Shown here: positions 1 through 7,200 of the stretch, piece by piece | Numbering within the stretch: the stretch's first letter is position 1 | How the letters are laid out: every line of letters starts with the position of its first letter | Source: an uncultured Oscillospiraceae bacterium | GTDB taxonomy: Bacteria; Bacillota; Clostridia; Oscillospirales; Acutalibacteraceae | Direction: 5' to 3' | Length of the DNA: 7,513 nt | Assembly (NCBI GenBank): GCA_900555805.1 | Contig: USMJ01000052.1 | Span: 1 to 7,513, forward strand | Notes under the pieces: generated by a model | Told to the model about the DNA's origin: nothing | Database searches by the model: none | The model's input: only the letters and a program-made list of their open reading frames with translations | Made by a program: the position numbers and the translations under genes

Positions 1-101
1 GCCCCCTGCCTTGTGAGATATCTCTCGAGAGCGCAGACATTTCCGTATTCTCCGTATAAATTCAGCAAGTCATAGTATAAATGCAGTATTCTGATCTTCA
101 T
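1..101 (-). CDS. gatD: Lipid II isoglutaminyl synthase, glutamine amidotransferase subunit GatD (5' end only, cut by window edge)
   Basis: Reading leftwards from an ATG at 101-99 gives 33 codons before the window ends, beginning MKIRILHLYYDLLNLYGEYG and continuing N-V-C-A-L-E-R-Y-L. The pattern H-L-Y-x-D-L-L-N-L-Y-G-x-x-G-N at the extreme N-terminus is characteristic of GatD, the CobB/CobQ-like class I glutamine amidotransferase that supplies ammonia to MurT for amidating the D-glutamate of lipid II. It acts at the cytoplasmic face of the membrane. The catalytic Cys and His lie beyond the edge and cannot be checked. The start is supported by a GAGGTGG ribosome binding site 6 nt upstream, and only 11 nt separate it from the murT stop. 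The murT neighbour makes the call much firmer than 33 residues alone would allow. Confidence 0.88.
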   Translation of the reverse strand, partial: MKIRILHLYYDLLNLYGEYGNVCALERYLTRQG

Positions 102-107
102 AGCCGT

Positions 108-114
108 CCACCTC
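108..114 (-). promoter_or_regulatory. gatD ribosome binding site overlapping the murT stop codon
   Basis: On the minus strand the bases read GAGGTGG and sit 6 nt before the gatD ATG (101). Two of its bases are part of the murT TGA stop (115-113). A ribosome finishing murT therefore ends on top of the gatD binding site, which suggests translational coupling and balanced production of the two subunits of one enzyme. Confidence 0.8.
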
Positions 115-1441
115 ACTTCACAATTTCAACCGACGAAAGGAACTTATCTTTATCGGAGAAGCATGTTATCGTATAAAGTCTCTTGTGACCCGCCTTTTTG
201 ACCGTTTCGACAGCCTCTGTAAGGTTCTCTATAACGCTTATGCGGCTTTGGTCTATATCGGTATAGGAAAATCTGACGGCGAGATCGTTTGCGTATCTTC
301 CGCAAAGATAGATATGTTCGGTGTTGGACTTTCCGAGAAGTCCGAAGTTGATATCCCACAGCCAGCTTGTTTCGCTCGTGAAATACTTTCGGCTGACGGC
401 GTCGACGATGACTATAACGCCGTGATCCTCTTTTTGATCGGTGACATAGCGGATCGACTGATCGTATGAGACGGAATTTTCATGCTTCGAGGTCAGGAGC
501 GTTCCGTAGCTTTCGCCGAGCTTATAGTTCACAACTCTTCCGTTTGTCAAAACGTAGTCGCTTATGCTTGCGGCGATAGTCTTGCGGTCGATACCGACTA
601 AATCGCATACCGCAAAACAGGCAAGCATATTATAGGCATTGTAGATGCTCTTGAGGGCGAGGGTTATCTTGCTGTCGCCGTTGACGGTTATAACTCCGCT
701 CTCAAGGTCGGCGTTTGTTATTGTGTACGCGGTGGGATTTCTTCTGAATCCGCATTTTGTGCAATGATACGAACCTATGTGGTTATAGTGATAGAAGTCA
801 TATTCGAGCTTCGAATAACAGACGGGGCAGTATTTGAAGTCGTCGTATACGCCCGTGTTTTTGTCGGTCGAGAACGACTGCTTGTCCATGCCGAACCAGA
901 CGACATCCTTGTGATCTTTTCCGAAAAGCGAAACTATCGGGTCGTCGCTGTTAAGTATGAGCTTGCTCTCGTCGCCGATGCTTTCCTTTATAGCGTTCCA
1001 TACCCACTGGGGGTGGCCGTTTCTCGTCAGCTGATCGCGGTATAAATTCGTAATGACGAAGTGAGTGGGCTTAAAATATTTGAATGTATATTTCGCGTAT
1101 CTTTCGTCGGACTCGATAAGCAAAATATCGCTTTTCATCTTACCCGAAAACGTGCTGTTACAAAGAATCAGCGAGGTAACGCCCTCGATCTGGTTGGAGC
1201 CTTCCTTATTATAAGCGACGGATTTTCCGGCTGTTTTCAGAACCTGCGATATCATTTCGACGGTCGAAGTCTTTCCGTTGCTTCCCGTGACCGCTATAAC
1301 AACCTCGGGTAATTTGACGTGTTTCAGAACCTCGGGATAAATTTTAAGAGCGAACTTTCCCGGGAGACTGCTCCCCTTTCCGACAAGCTTGCCGATAAAT
1401 CTCAGAAGCTTGCAGACAAACACCGCTAAAAACATTCTCAT
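113..1441 (-). CDS. murT: Lipid II isoglutaminyl synthase, Mur-ligase-like subunit MurT
   Basis: This 442-residue protein is the ATP-dependent half of MurT/GatD, which converts the alpha-carboxyl of D-glutamate in lipid II to D-isoglutamine using ammonia from GatD. Visible Mur-ligase features, in order: a basic, hydrophobic N-terminus; the ATP P-loop T-G-S-N-G-K-T at 52-58; the central acidic motif around E110-S-D-E113; N132-L-Y-R-D136, as in the MurT family; a Cys4 zinc-ribbon insertion with CxxC pairs at C205/C208 and C227/C230, a MurT hallmark absent from MurC-F; the Y-N-A-Y-N motif at 267-271; and a C-terminal DUF1727-type domain from about 310 with S-W-L-W-D at 359-363. Length is normal for the family. 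The start is set by an AGGGAGG ribosome binding site 10 nt upstream (1452-1458). The C-terminal domain looks divergent (see findings). gatD follows directly and fixes the identity. Confidence 0.95.
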   Translation of the reverse strand: MRMFLAVFVCKLLRFIGKLVGKGSSLPGKFALKIYPEVLKHVKLPEVVIAVTGSNGKTSTVEMISQVLKTAGKSVAYNKEGSNQIEGVTSLILCNSTFSGKMKSDILLIESDERYAKYTFKYFKPTHFVITNLYRDQLTRNGHPQWVWNAIKESIGDESKLILNSDDPIVSLFGKDHKDVVWFGMDKQSFSTDKNTGVYDDFKYCPVCYSKLEYDFYHYNHIGSYHCTKCGFRRNPTAYTITNADLESGVITVNGDSKITLALKSIYNAYNMLACFAVCDLVGIDRKTIAASISDYVLTNGRVVNYKLGESYGTLLTSKHENSVSYDQSIRYVTDQKEDHGVIVIVDAVSRKYFTSETSWLWDINFGLLGKSNTEHIYLCGRYANDLAVRFSYTDIDQSRISVIENLTEAVETVKKAGHKRLYTITCFSDKDKFLSSVEIVK

Positions 1442-1476
1442 TTTTGATTTTCCTCCCTTTGAACTTTTACTATGAA

Positions 1477-1505
1477 AGTATAATCGTCAATTCCTTAAAA
1501 ATCAA
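1477..1505 (-). promoter_or_regulatory. Probable sigma-A promoter for murT-gatD
   Basis: On the minus strand a TTGATT -35 box (1505-1500, 4 of 6 consensus bases) is followed after exactly 17 nt by TATACT (1482-1477, 5 of 6). Transcription would begin near 1470, leaving a leader of about 30 nt that carries the murT ribosome binding site. It lies wholly in the 79-bp gap after polA. No hairpin followed by a T-run is visible in this gap, so read-through from polA could add to expression. Confidence 0.6.
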
Positions 1506-1520
1506 TAGCCGAACGCAAAA

Positions 1521-4115
1521 TCAATGCGCTTCGAACCAAGTTTTTCCCTCGCCGACATCGGCGATAAGCTCAACGGACATCTTGCAGGCGTTTTTCATTT
1601 CTTCGCCGAGAATTTCCGCCGCTTTTGCCTTTTCGCTCTCGGGCGCTTCGACGATGAGTTCATCGTGTACCTGCATAATAAGCTTCGATTTCATGTTTTC
1701 GTCTTTGAGCCTGTTATAGACCCTGACCATGGCTATCTTTATAATGTCCGCCGCCGTTCCCTGAATGGGCATATTTCTCGCCACTCTCTCGCCGAAAGCC
1801 TGAAGCATCTTATTCGACGCCGACAGTTCGGGAAGATATCTTCTTCTGCCGAACAGGGTGCTCACAAAGCCGTTCTCTCTCGCCTTGGCGACGACGTTTT
1901 TCATATATTCGTCAACGCCGCTGAAATGATGGAGATAGCCCTTTATATAGGCGTCGGCTTCTTTTCTCGTGACACCTATATCCTTGGCGAGCGAAAATGC
2001 GCCGATGCCGTAGACTATTCCGAAATTGACGGCTTTCGCTCTCGTTCTCATAAGCGGAGTGACCATCTGCGGCGGCATATTGAATACCTGCGAAGCTGTT
2101 ATTCTGTGGATATCCTCGCCCGAATTGAACGCGTCGATCATATTTTTGTCGTTCGCGACATGGGCTAAAACTCTAAGCTCGATCTGCGAATAGTCGGCGT
2201 CAAGGAGAACGCTCCCCTCTTTCGCCGTGAAGAATTTTCTGAATTCTCTTCCAAGCTCCGAGCGGACGGGTATATTCTGTAAATTCGGATCCTGCGACGA
2301 TATTCTGCCCGTTCTCGTTTCTGTCTGATTGAGCGTTGAGCGTATTCTGCCGTCCTCGCCTATGACCTTGAGAAGTCCGTCGCAGTATGTGCTTTTGAGC
2401 TTCGCGAGCATTCTGTATTCGAGAACATCAGCAACGACGGGATAATCCTCCGCAAGCTCCTCCAAAACATCGGCGCTTGTCGAATATCCGCTCTTTGTCT
2501 TTTTCTTACAAGGTATGCCGAGCGTTTCGAATAAGGCGGCTCCGAGCTGTTTGGGCGAGTTGAGATTGAATTCGAAATTCGTCTGTTCAAATATCCGCTT
2601 GACGACCGACTCTATTCTCTTGTCAAGCTCTTTTGAAAACTCTCTTATACCGTCGCCGTCGACCAAAAAGCCCTCGCTCTCCATCGACGCCAAAACCTCG
2701 GATAACGGCAGCTCTATCCCGTACATCAATTCATGTTGGCCGTTTTCTTCTATCATGGCCGAAAGCGTGTCGCAAAGTCTTATCATCTTTTCGCAGTCCT
2801 GCGCGCCCGACTTGAGCGCTTCGGGGCACTCGATATCGCCGCCCGAAACCGAATATTCCTGCGACAGGCGGTCTATTCCGTAGTCGTTCGCCGACGGATT
2901 TAAGATGTAACCAGCAAGCGAGGTATCAAAGGCGGCGTTTTTAAGCTCATAGCCGTTTTCGAAGCAATATTTATAAAGTTGTTTTATGTCGGAGGTATAT
3001 TTCGCGCTGTCGCCCGAAACAAACTGTCGGACAAAATCGGCGAAATCGAAGCAGTCGCTTCCGACGAATTTCAGTTTGCCGTCCATATTGAAGATGAAGC
3101 CCAAAAGTCTGCCGCCGTCGAAGAGGCTGACGAAATAGGCTTTTTTCATGTTGTGAAGCTCGCCTAAAAGCTTCGGCAGGTCGCGCTCTTCGGCGAAAGC
3201 GACCTTCTCTTTTTTGACCTCGGCCGGAGCTTTGACAGATACTTTGTCGGCTGAAAGCCCGAGCTTTTCTATCATTCCGAACATTTCAAGACCGACAAGC
3301 ATATTTATCGACTTATACATATCCGGCTCTTTTATCTTGTAACTGTCCATGTCGCAGTCTATCGGAGCGTCAAGGCATATAGTTCCGAGTGTGCGGCTTA
3401 AATAGGCGCTGTCTTTCCCTGCTTCGAGCTTATCGTGAACACCCTTTTTGATGTCAAGTTCGTCAAGATGACCATAGATATAATCTATGTTTCCGAATCG
3501 CTTGATAAGGTCGCCTGCCGTCTTTTGCCCTACGCCCGCGACGCCGGGGATGTTATCGGAGCTGTCGCCCATGAGGGCTTTTATTTCTATCATCTGTTTA
3601 GGCTCAACGCCGTAGTCTTCCATGAGCTTTTCTTTGTCATAGTGAACCGTTACGGCTTTGCCCATTTTTGTGGCGGCTAAAAGCACGGTTGTGTTGTCAC
3701 TGACGAGCTGGAGACTGTCTCTGTCGCCCGTCGCTATAAAGCATTTATCGTCACCCGTGACATGGGCAGACAAAGTTCCGAGAATATCGTCGGCTTCGTA
3801 TCCCGCTTTTTCGACTATTGTGTAGCCGAGATAACCGAGCAATTCCTTGAGAACCGGCATCTGGCTGACAAGTTCGGGCGGCATTCCGTGCCTGCCTGCC
3901 TTGTAGCCGTCATACATCTTGTGTCTGAAGGTCGGCTCTTTCAGGTCGAAAGCGATCGCCGCCCTGTCGGGAGAACACTCCTCCCGAAGTTTAATCAAGA
4001 TGCTCAAAAAACCGTATATTCCGTTTGTAAATCTTCCATCCTTTGTCGTCAGGAGCTTTATTCCGTAGAATGCCCTGTTGACTATGCTGTTGCCGTCGAT
4101 GACCAATAGTCTCAT
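1521..4115 (-). CDS. polA: DNA polymerase I
   Basis: This 864-residue family A polymerase removes RNA primers and fills gaps in replication and repair. The N-terminal 5'-nuclease domain (about 1-290) keeps its acidic metal ligands: D7, D57, E107/D109/D110, D131/D133 and D184/D187, followed by a helix-hairpin-helix G-V-A-G-V-G-Q-K-T. The middle 3'-5' exonuclease-like domain (about 320-490) lacks the D-x-E, N-x-x-x-D and Y-x-x-x-D motifs, so proofreading is probably absent, as in Bacillus and Taq PolA. The polymerase domain is complete: motif A D-Y-S-Q-I-E-L-R with D641; motif B with R690, K694, F698 and Y702; motif C V-H-D-E with D818. These lie at a constant offset of 64 from E. coli D705, K758, F762 and D882. 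The start at 4115 is chosen because the conserved N-terminus M-R-L-L-V-I-D-G-N-S begins there behind GAGGTG at 6 nt; the 44 codons upstream in the open frame cover the promoter region and are not family-like. Confidence 0.97.
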   Translation of the reverse strand: MRLLVIDGNSIVNRAFYGIKLLTTKDGRFTNGIYGFLSILIKLREECSPDRAAIAFDLKEPTFRHKMYDGYKAGRHGMPPELVSQMPVLKELLGYLGYTIVEKAGYEADDILGTLSAHVTGDDKCFIATGDRDSLQLVSDNTTVLLAATKMGKAVTVHYDKEKLMEDYGVEPKQMIEIKALMGDSSDNIPGVAGVGQKTAGDLIKRFGNIDYIYGHLDELDIKKGVHDKLEAGKDSAYLSRTLGTICLDAPIDCDMDSYKIKEPDMYKSINMLVGLEMFGMIEKLGLSADKVSVKAPAEVKKEKVAFAEERDLPKLLGELHNMKKAYFVSLFDGGRLLGFIFNMDGKLKFVGSDCFDFADFVRQFVSGDSAKYTSDIKQLYKYCFENGYELKNAAFDTSLAGYILNPSANDYGIDRLSQEYSVSGGDIECPEALKSGAQDCEKMIRLCDTLSAMIEENGQHELMYGIELPLSEVLASMESEGFLVDGDGIREFSKELDKRIESVVKRIFEQTNFEFNLNSPKQLGAALFETLGIPCKKKTKSGYSTSADVLEELAEDYPVVADVLEYRMLAKLKSTYCDGLLKVIGEDGRIRSTLNQTETRTGRISSQDPNLQNIPVRSELGREFRKFFTAKEGSVLLDADYSQIELRVLAHVANDKNMIDAFNSGEDIHRITASQVFNMPPQMVTPLMRTRAKAVNFGIVYGIGAFSLAKDIGVTRKEADAYIKGYLHHFSGVDEYMKNVVAKARENGFVSTLFGRRRYLPELSASNKMLQAFGERVARNMPIQGTAADIIKIAMVRVYNRLKDENMKSKLIMQVHDELIVEAPESEKAKAAEILGEEMKNACKMSVELIADVGEGKTWFEAH

Positions 4116-4121
4116 AGCGTT

Positions 4122-4127
4122 CACCTC
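4122..4127 (-). promoter_or_regulatory. polA ribosome binding site (decides the start)
   Basis: The minus strand reads GAGGTG, then AACGCT, then the ATG at 4115. This spacing is ideal and marks 4115 as the start rather than the upstream ATG at 4247. Confidence 0.8.
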
Positions 4128-4141
4128 AATATATAATGTAC

Positions 4142-4156
4142 GCAGTCGGTGACTGC
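4142..4156 (-). other. Short perfect hairpin in the polA leader
   Basis: GCAGTC and GACTGC form a perfect 6-bp inverted repeat around a 3-nt loop. If transcription starts near 4209, this hairpin lies in the polA 5' leader, 15 nt upstream of the ribosome binding site. It has no T-run after it, so it is not a terminator. It may stabilise the leader or be chance; six perfect pairs is a weak signal. Confidence 0.3.
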
Positions 4157-4215
4157 TCAGGCGTGCTGTTTTTCGCCGCGGTAAATTTGTACTAAATTTA
4201 AACCTATTCGGGTTT

Positions 4216-4224
4216 AGTATAACA
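4216..4224 (-). promoter_or_regulatory. Candidate extended -10 promoter of polA
   Basis: The minus strand reads TGTTATACT: a TATACT -10 hexamer (4221-4216) with the TG of an extended -10 element. The -35 region 17 nt upstream (CACACA) is poor, so the extended element would have to carry recognition. Transcription would start near 4209, giving a leader of roughly 95 nt. A 6-bp inverted repeat (TAAACC/GGTTTA, 4199-4204 and 4211-4216, 6-nt loop) overlaps the predicted start site and could be an operator, but this is speculative. Confidence 0.45.
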
Positions 4225-4248
4225 TATTTTTCAACTTTTGTGTGCATT

Positions 4249-4277
4249 TTGCTAAAGTTTATGGTAGAATGTATAAG
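4249..4277 (+). promoter_or_regulatory. Candidate promoter of dusB
   Basis: TTGCTA (4249-4254, 4 of 6) is followed after 17 nt by TATAAG (4272-4277, 5 of 6). An overlapping alternative is the extended -10 TGGTAGAAT (4262-4270). Either would start transcription between about 4276 and 4285 and give a leader of only 20-30 nt. Its upstream edge nearly meets the polA promoter on the opposite strand. Confidence 0.55.
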
Positions 4278-4292
4278 TATATATGTAGGTTT

Positions 4293-4298
4293 GGAGAG
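4293..4298 (+). promoter_or_regulatory. dusB ribosome binding site (supports a TTG start)
   Basis: GGAGAG lies 8 nt before the TTG at 4307. No ATG or GTG in the dusB frame lies near it, and the family's N-terminus begins at this TTG. Confidence 0.7.
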
Positions 4299-4306
4299 AT
4301 AACGAC

Positions 4307-5275
4307 TTGAAAATAGGTAACACGGAATTGGACAGCAGAGCGGCTATACTTGCGCCCATGGCAGGCGTGGCTGATATGGCTTTCAGAGAACTTTGCGTCG
4401 GCTACGGAGCGGCATATGTCGTCAGCGAAATGGTCAGCAGCAAGGGCATAACCATGTCGGACAGAAAAAGCCGACAGCTGCTTGTTCTCAGCGAAAAGGA
4501 ACGCCCTGCGGCAGTCCAGATCTTCGGCGACGATCCCGACATAATGGCGCGCTCGGCGGAGGAATGTCTCATATATAAGCCGCAGGCTATCGACATAAAT
4601 ATGGGCTGTCCTGCTCCGAAGATAGCCGGAAACGGCGGCGGTTCGGCTCTGATGAGAGATCCCGAGAAAGCCGAAAGAATAATCAGAGCCGTTGTCAGCG
4701 CGGTCGATATCCCGGTCACGGTCAAGATAAGAGCCGGCTGGGATGACGAGCATCTGAACGCTGTCGAAATGGCTAAAAGAGCCGAACAGGCAGGAGCAGC
4801 GGCGATAACCGTCCACGGAAGAACGAAACAGCAAATGTACGCACCGCCTGTCAATCGCGGGATAATAGCCGAGGTCAAGAAGAATGTCGGCGTACCCGTT
4901 ATAGGAAACGGCGATATTATTGACGGTGAAAGCGCGGCGAAGATGATTGAGGACACGGGATGCGACATGGTTATGGTCGGCAGGGGCGCACTCGGCAGGC
5001 CATGGGTCTTCGCCCAGATAAGCGCGTTTTTAAAACATGAAGCGATACTTCCCGAGCCGCCAGTCAGCGAGCGGATGAGGGTCATGGTCAAGCACATCGA
5101 GACGATATGCGAATACAAGGGCGAACGGGTCGGAATGAGAGAATCGAGGAAACACGCCGCCTGGTATATGAAGGGCATCAGGGGCGCCGCAGGGTTCAGA
5201 AGAGAGACGGGGACGCTCGAAAATCTCGAACAACTCCGAGAGCTGGCGTACCGCGTATGTGTGGAAAACGCCTGA
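4307..5275 (+). CDS. dusB: tRNA-dihydrouridine synthase (DusB family)
   Basis: This 322-residue FMN enzyme reduces specific uridines in tRNA to dihydrouridine using NADPH, in the cytoplasm. It has the family's TIM-barrel order: substrate/FMN strand L-A-P-M-A-G-V at 15-21; S-E-M-V at 40-43; the catalytic motif N-M-G-C-P with the proton-donor Cys at 101; V-K-I-R at 139-142 with the FMN-contacting Lys140; T-V-H-G-R at 168-172; and phosphate-binding N-G-D-I (201-204) and G-R-G-A-L-G-R-P-W (225-233). A smaller helical domain follows from about 240, with R-x-x-R-K-H near 278-283. Length is typical. Translation starts at TTG, supported by GGAGAG 8 nt upstream and by the conserved M-K-I-G-N opening; the next in-frame ATG is residue 18, inside a conserved motif. 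It diverges from polA. galT follows after 61 bp without a visible terminator. The subgroup (DusB rather than another Dus) is inferred from overall pattern. Confidence 0.93.
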   Translation: MKIGNTELDSRAAILAPMAGVADMAFRELCVGYGAAYVVSEMVSSKGITMSDRKSRQLLVLSEKERPAAVQIFGDDPDIMARSAEECLIYKPQAIDINMGCPAPKIAGNGGGSALMRDPEKAERIIRAVVSAVDIPVTVKIRAGWDDEHLNAVEMAKRAEQAGAAAITVHGRTKQQMYAPPVNRGIIAEVKKNVGVPVIGNGDIIDGESAAKMIEDTGCDMVMVGRGALGRPWVFAQISAFLKHEAILPEPPVSERMRVMVKHIETICEYKGERVGMRESRKHAAWYMKGIRGAAGFRRETGTLENLEQLRELAYRVCVENA

Positions 5276-5323
5276 CATAAATTTTTAATCGGCTAATATA
5301 TTTTAAGATAAAACTACAAGTTT

Positions 5324-5330
5324 AGGGGTG
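5324..5330 (+). promoter_or_regulatory. galT ribosome binding site (decides the start)
   Basis: AGGGGTG lies 6 nt before the ATG at 5337. The in-frame GTG at 5328-5330 is part of this site and is unlikely to be the start. Confidence 0.7.
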
Positions 5331-5336
5331 ACTTTA

Positions 5337-6827
5337 ATGAACGAAAGTGTGAAAAAACTCATATTGTACGCCTTGGCTCATTCATTGATCGAAGAAAGCG
5401 ATCGGATTTTCATGACAAACAGAATTTTAGAGGTGATCGGCGCGGACAGCTACGAGGAGCCGCAGGAGGAATACGGCGACGTCGAGCTCAGCGAAGTTCT
5501 GTCTTCGCTGACGGATTATGCCGTCAAAAGCGGAGCGCTCGCGCAGGACGATCCGACGCACCGCGATCTTTTCGACACGAAGATCATGGCAGCGCTCGTT
5601 CAAAGACCGAGCGAGATCATAAAGAAATTCTATTCGCTTTATGAAAATTCGCCGAAAGAAGCGACCGACTTCTACTACAATTTCAGCCAGGATACGAACT
5701 ACATAAGACGCGACAGGATCAAGCGTGACGTCAAATGGGTCACTTCGACCGAATACGGTGACCTCGATATCACCATAAATCTTTCCAAGCCCGAAAAGGA
5801 TCCCAAGGCGATCGCCGCCGCAAAGCTTTTGCCGCAGGCGGGGTACCCCAAATGTCAGCTTTGTTATGAGAACGAGGGCTACGCCGGAAGAATCAACCAC
5901 CCGGCGAGACAGAACCACAGGATAATTCCGATAACGATTGATAACTCACCGTGGGGATTCCAGTATTCGCCATATGTTTATTATAACGAGCACTGTATTG
6001 TGTTCAACTCGAAGCATGTTCCGATGAAGATCGACAAGAGCGCGTTCGGAAAGCTTTTCGATTTTGTCAGACTGTTTCCGCATTATTTTGTCGGCTCGAA
6101 CGCCGATCTTCCGATCGTCGGCGGCTCAATTCTCGCTCATGAGCATTTTCAGGGCGGTCATTATGAATTTGCCATGGCGAAAGCTCCGATAGAAAAGAGC
6201 TACACTATCAAAGGGTTTGAGGATGTCGAGTGCGGCAGAGTCAAGTGGCCTATGTCGGTTCTTCGCTTAAGATCAGCCGACACCGAGCGTCTTGTCGAGC
6301 TCGGAGACAAAATTCTCACCGCATGGCGAAAGTATGACGACGAGAAATGCTTTATTTTCTCCGAAACAGACGGCGAACCGCACAGCACCGTTACACCGAT
6401 AGCAAGGCGCAGGGGCGATCTCTTCGAGCTTGATCTCGTTCTGAGAAACAACATCACGACCGAAGAGCATCCGCTCGGAGTTTTCCATCCGCATTCGGAA
6501 ATTCACAATATCAAGAAAGAGAACATCGGACTTATAGAAGTCATGGGTCTCGCCGTTCTTCCGTCGAGACTTAAAAACGAGATGCATCTTCTTGAGACGG
6601 CGATTTTAAACGGCGACGACTTCAAGGATGACGAAACCATCGGAAAGCATTACGAATGGTTCAACTCGTTCAAGGATAATTACAGTTTCAGCAAAGAGAA
6701 CATCACGGCAATTCTTCAAAGCGAGATCGGTAAGACGTTCTCAAAGGCGCTCGAACACGCAGGCGTGTTCAAGAGAGACGAAAACGGCATGGCAGGGTTC
6801 GACAGATTTGTTGAAAGCCTTAAATAA
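5337..6827 (+). CDS. galT: UDP-glucose--hexose-1-phosphate uridylyltransferase, class II
   Basis: This 496-residue enzyme of the Leloir pathway exchanges UMP between UDP-glucose and galactose-1-phosphate, giving glucose-1-phosphate and UDP-galactose in the cytoplasm. Its size and motifs match the long Firmicutes GalT type, not the ~350-residue E. coli type. Visible motifs: a helical N-terminal region; a C-x-x-C pair at 173/176; N-H-P-A-R-Q-N-H-R just after it; W-G-F-Q-Y-S-P-Y with a following N-E-H; the active-site motif H268-E-H270-F-Q-G-G, where H270 is the likely uridylylated histidine by analogy with the H-x-H of class I; and the C-terminal signature H-N-I-K-K-E-N-I-G-L-I-E-V-M-G-L-A starting at 390. 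No galK or galE is present in the window. I see no strong promoter in the 61-bp gap from dusB, so co-transcription is plausible. The gene ends 5 bp before a strong terminator. Confidence 0.95.
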   Translation: MNESVKKLILYALAHSLIEESDRIFMTNRILEVIGADSYEEPQEEYGDVELSEVLSSLTDYAVKSGALAQDDPTHRDLFDTKIMAALVQRPSEIIKKFYSLYENSPKEATDFYYNFSQDTNYIRRDRIKRDVKWVTSTEYGDLDITINLSKPEKDPKAIAAAKLLPQAGYPKCQLCYENEGYAGRINHPARQNHRIIPITIDNSPWGFQYSPYVYYNEHCIVFNSKHVPMKIDKSAFGKLFDFVRLFPHYFVGSNADLPIVGGSILAHEHFQGGHYEFAMAKAPIEKSYTIKGFEDVECGRVKWPMSVLRLRSADTERLVELGDKILTAWRKYDDEKCFIFSETDGEPHSTVTPIARRRGDLFELDLVLRNNITTEEHPLGVFHPHSEIHNIKKENIGLIEVMGLAVLPSRLKNEMHLLETAILNGDDFKDDETIGKHYEWFNSFKDNYSFSKENITAILQSEIGKTFSKALEHAGVFKRDENGMAGFDRFVESLK

Positions 6828-6832
6828 AACAT

Positions 6833-6868
6833 ATCTCACGCTTTGCACTGCTTGGCGTGAGATTTTTT
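6833..6868 (+). terminator. Rho-independent terminator after galT
   Basis: ATCTCACGC (6833-6841) and GCGTGAGAT (6855-6863) form a perfect 9-bp stem with a 13-nt loop, followed directly by a run of six T (6863-6868, the first T shared with the stem). It begins 5 bp after the galT stop codon and ends the dusB-galT transcript. Confidence 0.93.
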
Positions 6869-6960
6869 ATGCGTCGATGAGGATTTTCGGAAGTTGGGAA
6901 CGCTATACTATTATATATAGGGTCAGGTTTTCGGAAAGCACGGTTTGTAAAATAAGCGAA

Positions 6961-6988
6961 ATCGGTTTTGCGGACTTCAAAAGCCGAT
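6961..6988. repeat. Imperfect inverted repeat
   Basis: ATCGGTTTTG (6961-6970) pairs with CAAAAGCCGAT (6978-6988) around a 7-nt loop, with one unpaired G. There is no T-run on either side, so it is not a standard terminator. Confidence 0.4.
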
Positions 6989-7099
6989 ATAGATTTATAC
7001 GGGTGCTAAGTTCTTTTTGCTTTAATCGGAACGGTTTTGACGCAAAGCGGCAATGTAACAGTTAAGCGAACAACCTTGTTGCCGAATTTTCCAAGTCGT

Positions 7100-7131
7100 C
7101 GTAAAGCTGTGCTGGTTCGAACGGCTTTACG
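7100..7131. repeat. Inverted repeat at the left edge of repeat copy 1
   Basis: CGTAAAGC (7100-7107) and GCTTTACG (7124-7131) form a perfect 8-bp stem around a 16-nt loop. The right arm is also the first bases of direct-repeat copy 1. Confidence 0.5.
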
Positions 7132-7200
7132 GTCGGTTTCGATCGCCATTTTATTTTCCGCAAACCGTCAGTCCGTGCGGTTGGGCGCGGATTCGGCACC
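7125..7200. repeat. Direct repeat, copy 1 (76 bp)
   Basis: This stretch matches 7343-7418 at 72 of 76 positions without gaps. The four differences are all in the first 30 bases; the last 46 bases are identical. Homology stops abruptly after GGCACC. Neither copy carries a credible reading frame. Confidence 0.9.

Noticed and set aside
1524..2168. A 214-codon open frame on the plus strand within polA.
   Set aside because: It is antisense to the polymerase domain and its composition follows from polA codon use; no motif or ribosome binding site supports it.
4116..4247. An N-terminal extension of polA by 44 codons to an ATG at 4247.
   Set aside because: It lacks family similarity, has no suitable ribosome binding site, and covers the promoter and leader; the conserved N-terminus starts at 4115 behind GAGGTG.
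4402..5178. A 258-codon open frame on the minus strand inside dusB.
   Set aside because: It is an antisense shadow of a well-recognised gene, rich in Ser/Pro/Ile from reversed dusB codons, without family motifs.
6894..6921. A promoter-like stretch (TTGGGA, then TATACT and TATATAG).
   Set aside because: No pair of boxes has both good sequence and 16-18 nt spacing, except TTGGGA-16-TATAGG, which is weak; nothing recognisable lies downstream.
7048..7084. Inverted repeat CGGCAA/TTGCCG followed by AATTTT as a terminator.
   Set aside because: The stem is only 6 bp with a 25-nt loop and the T-run is short; no gene ends just before it.
7114..7122. GGTTCGAAC resembles the T-loop of a tRNA.
   Set aside because: The flanks do not form a 5-bp T-stem, and no acceptor, D or anticodon arm is found upstream.
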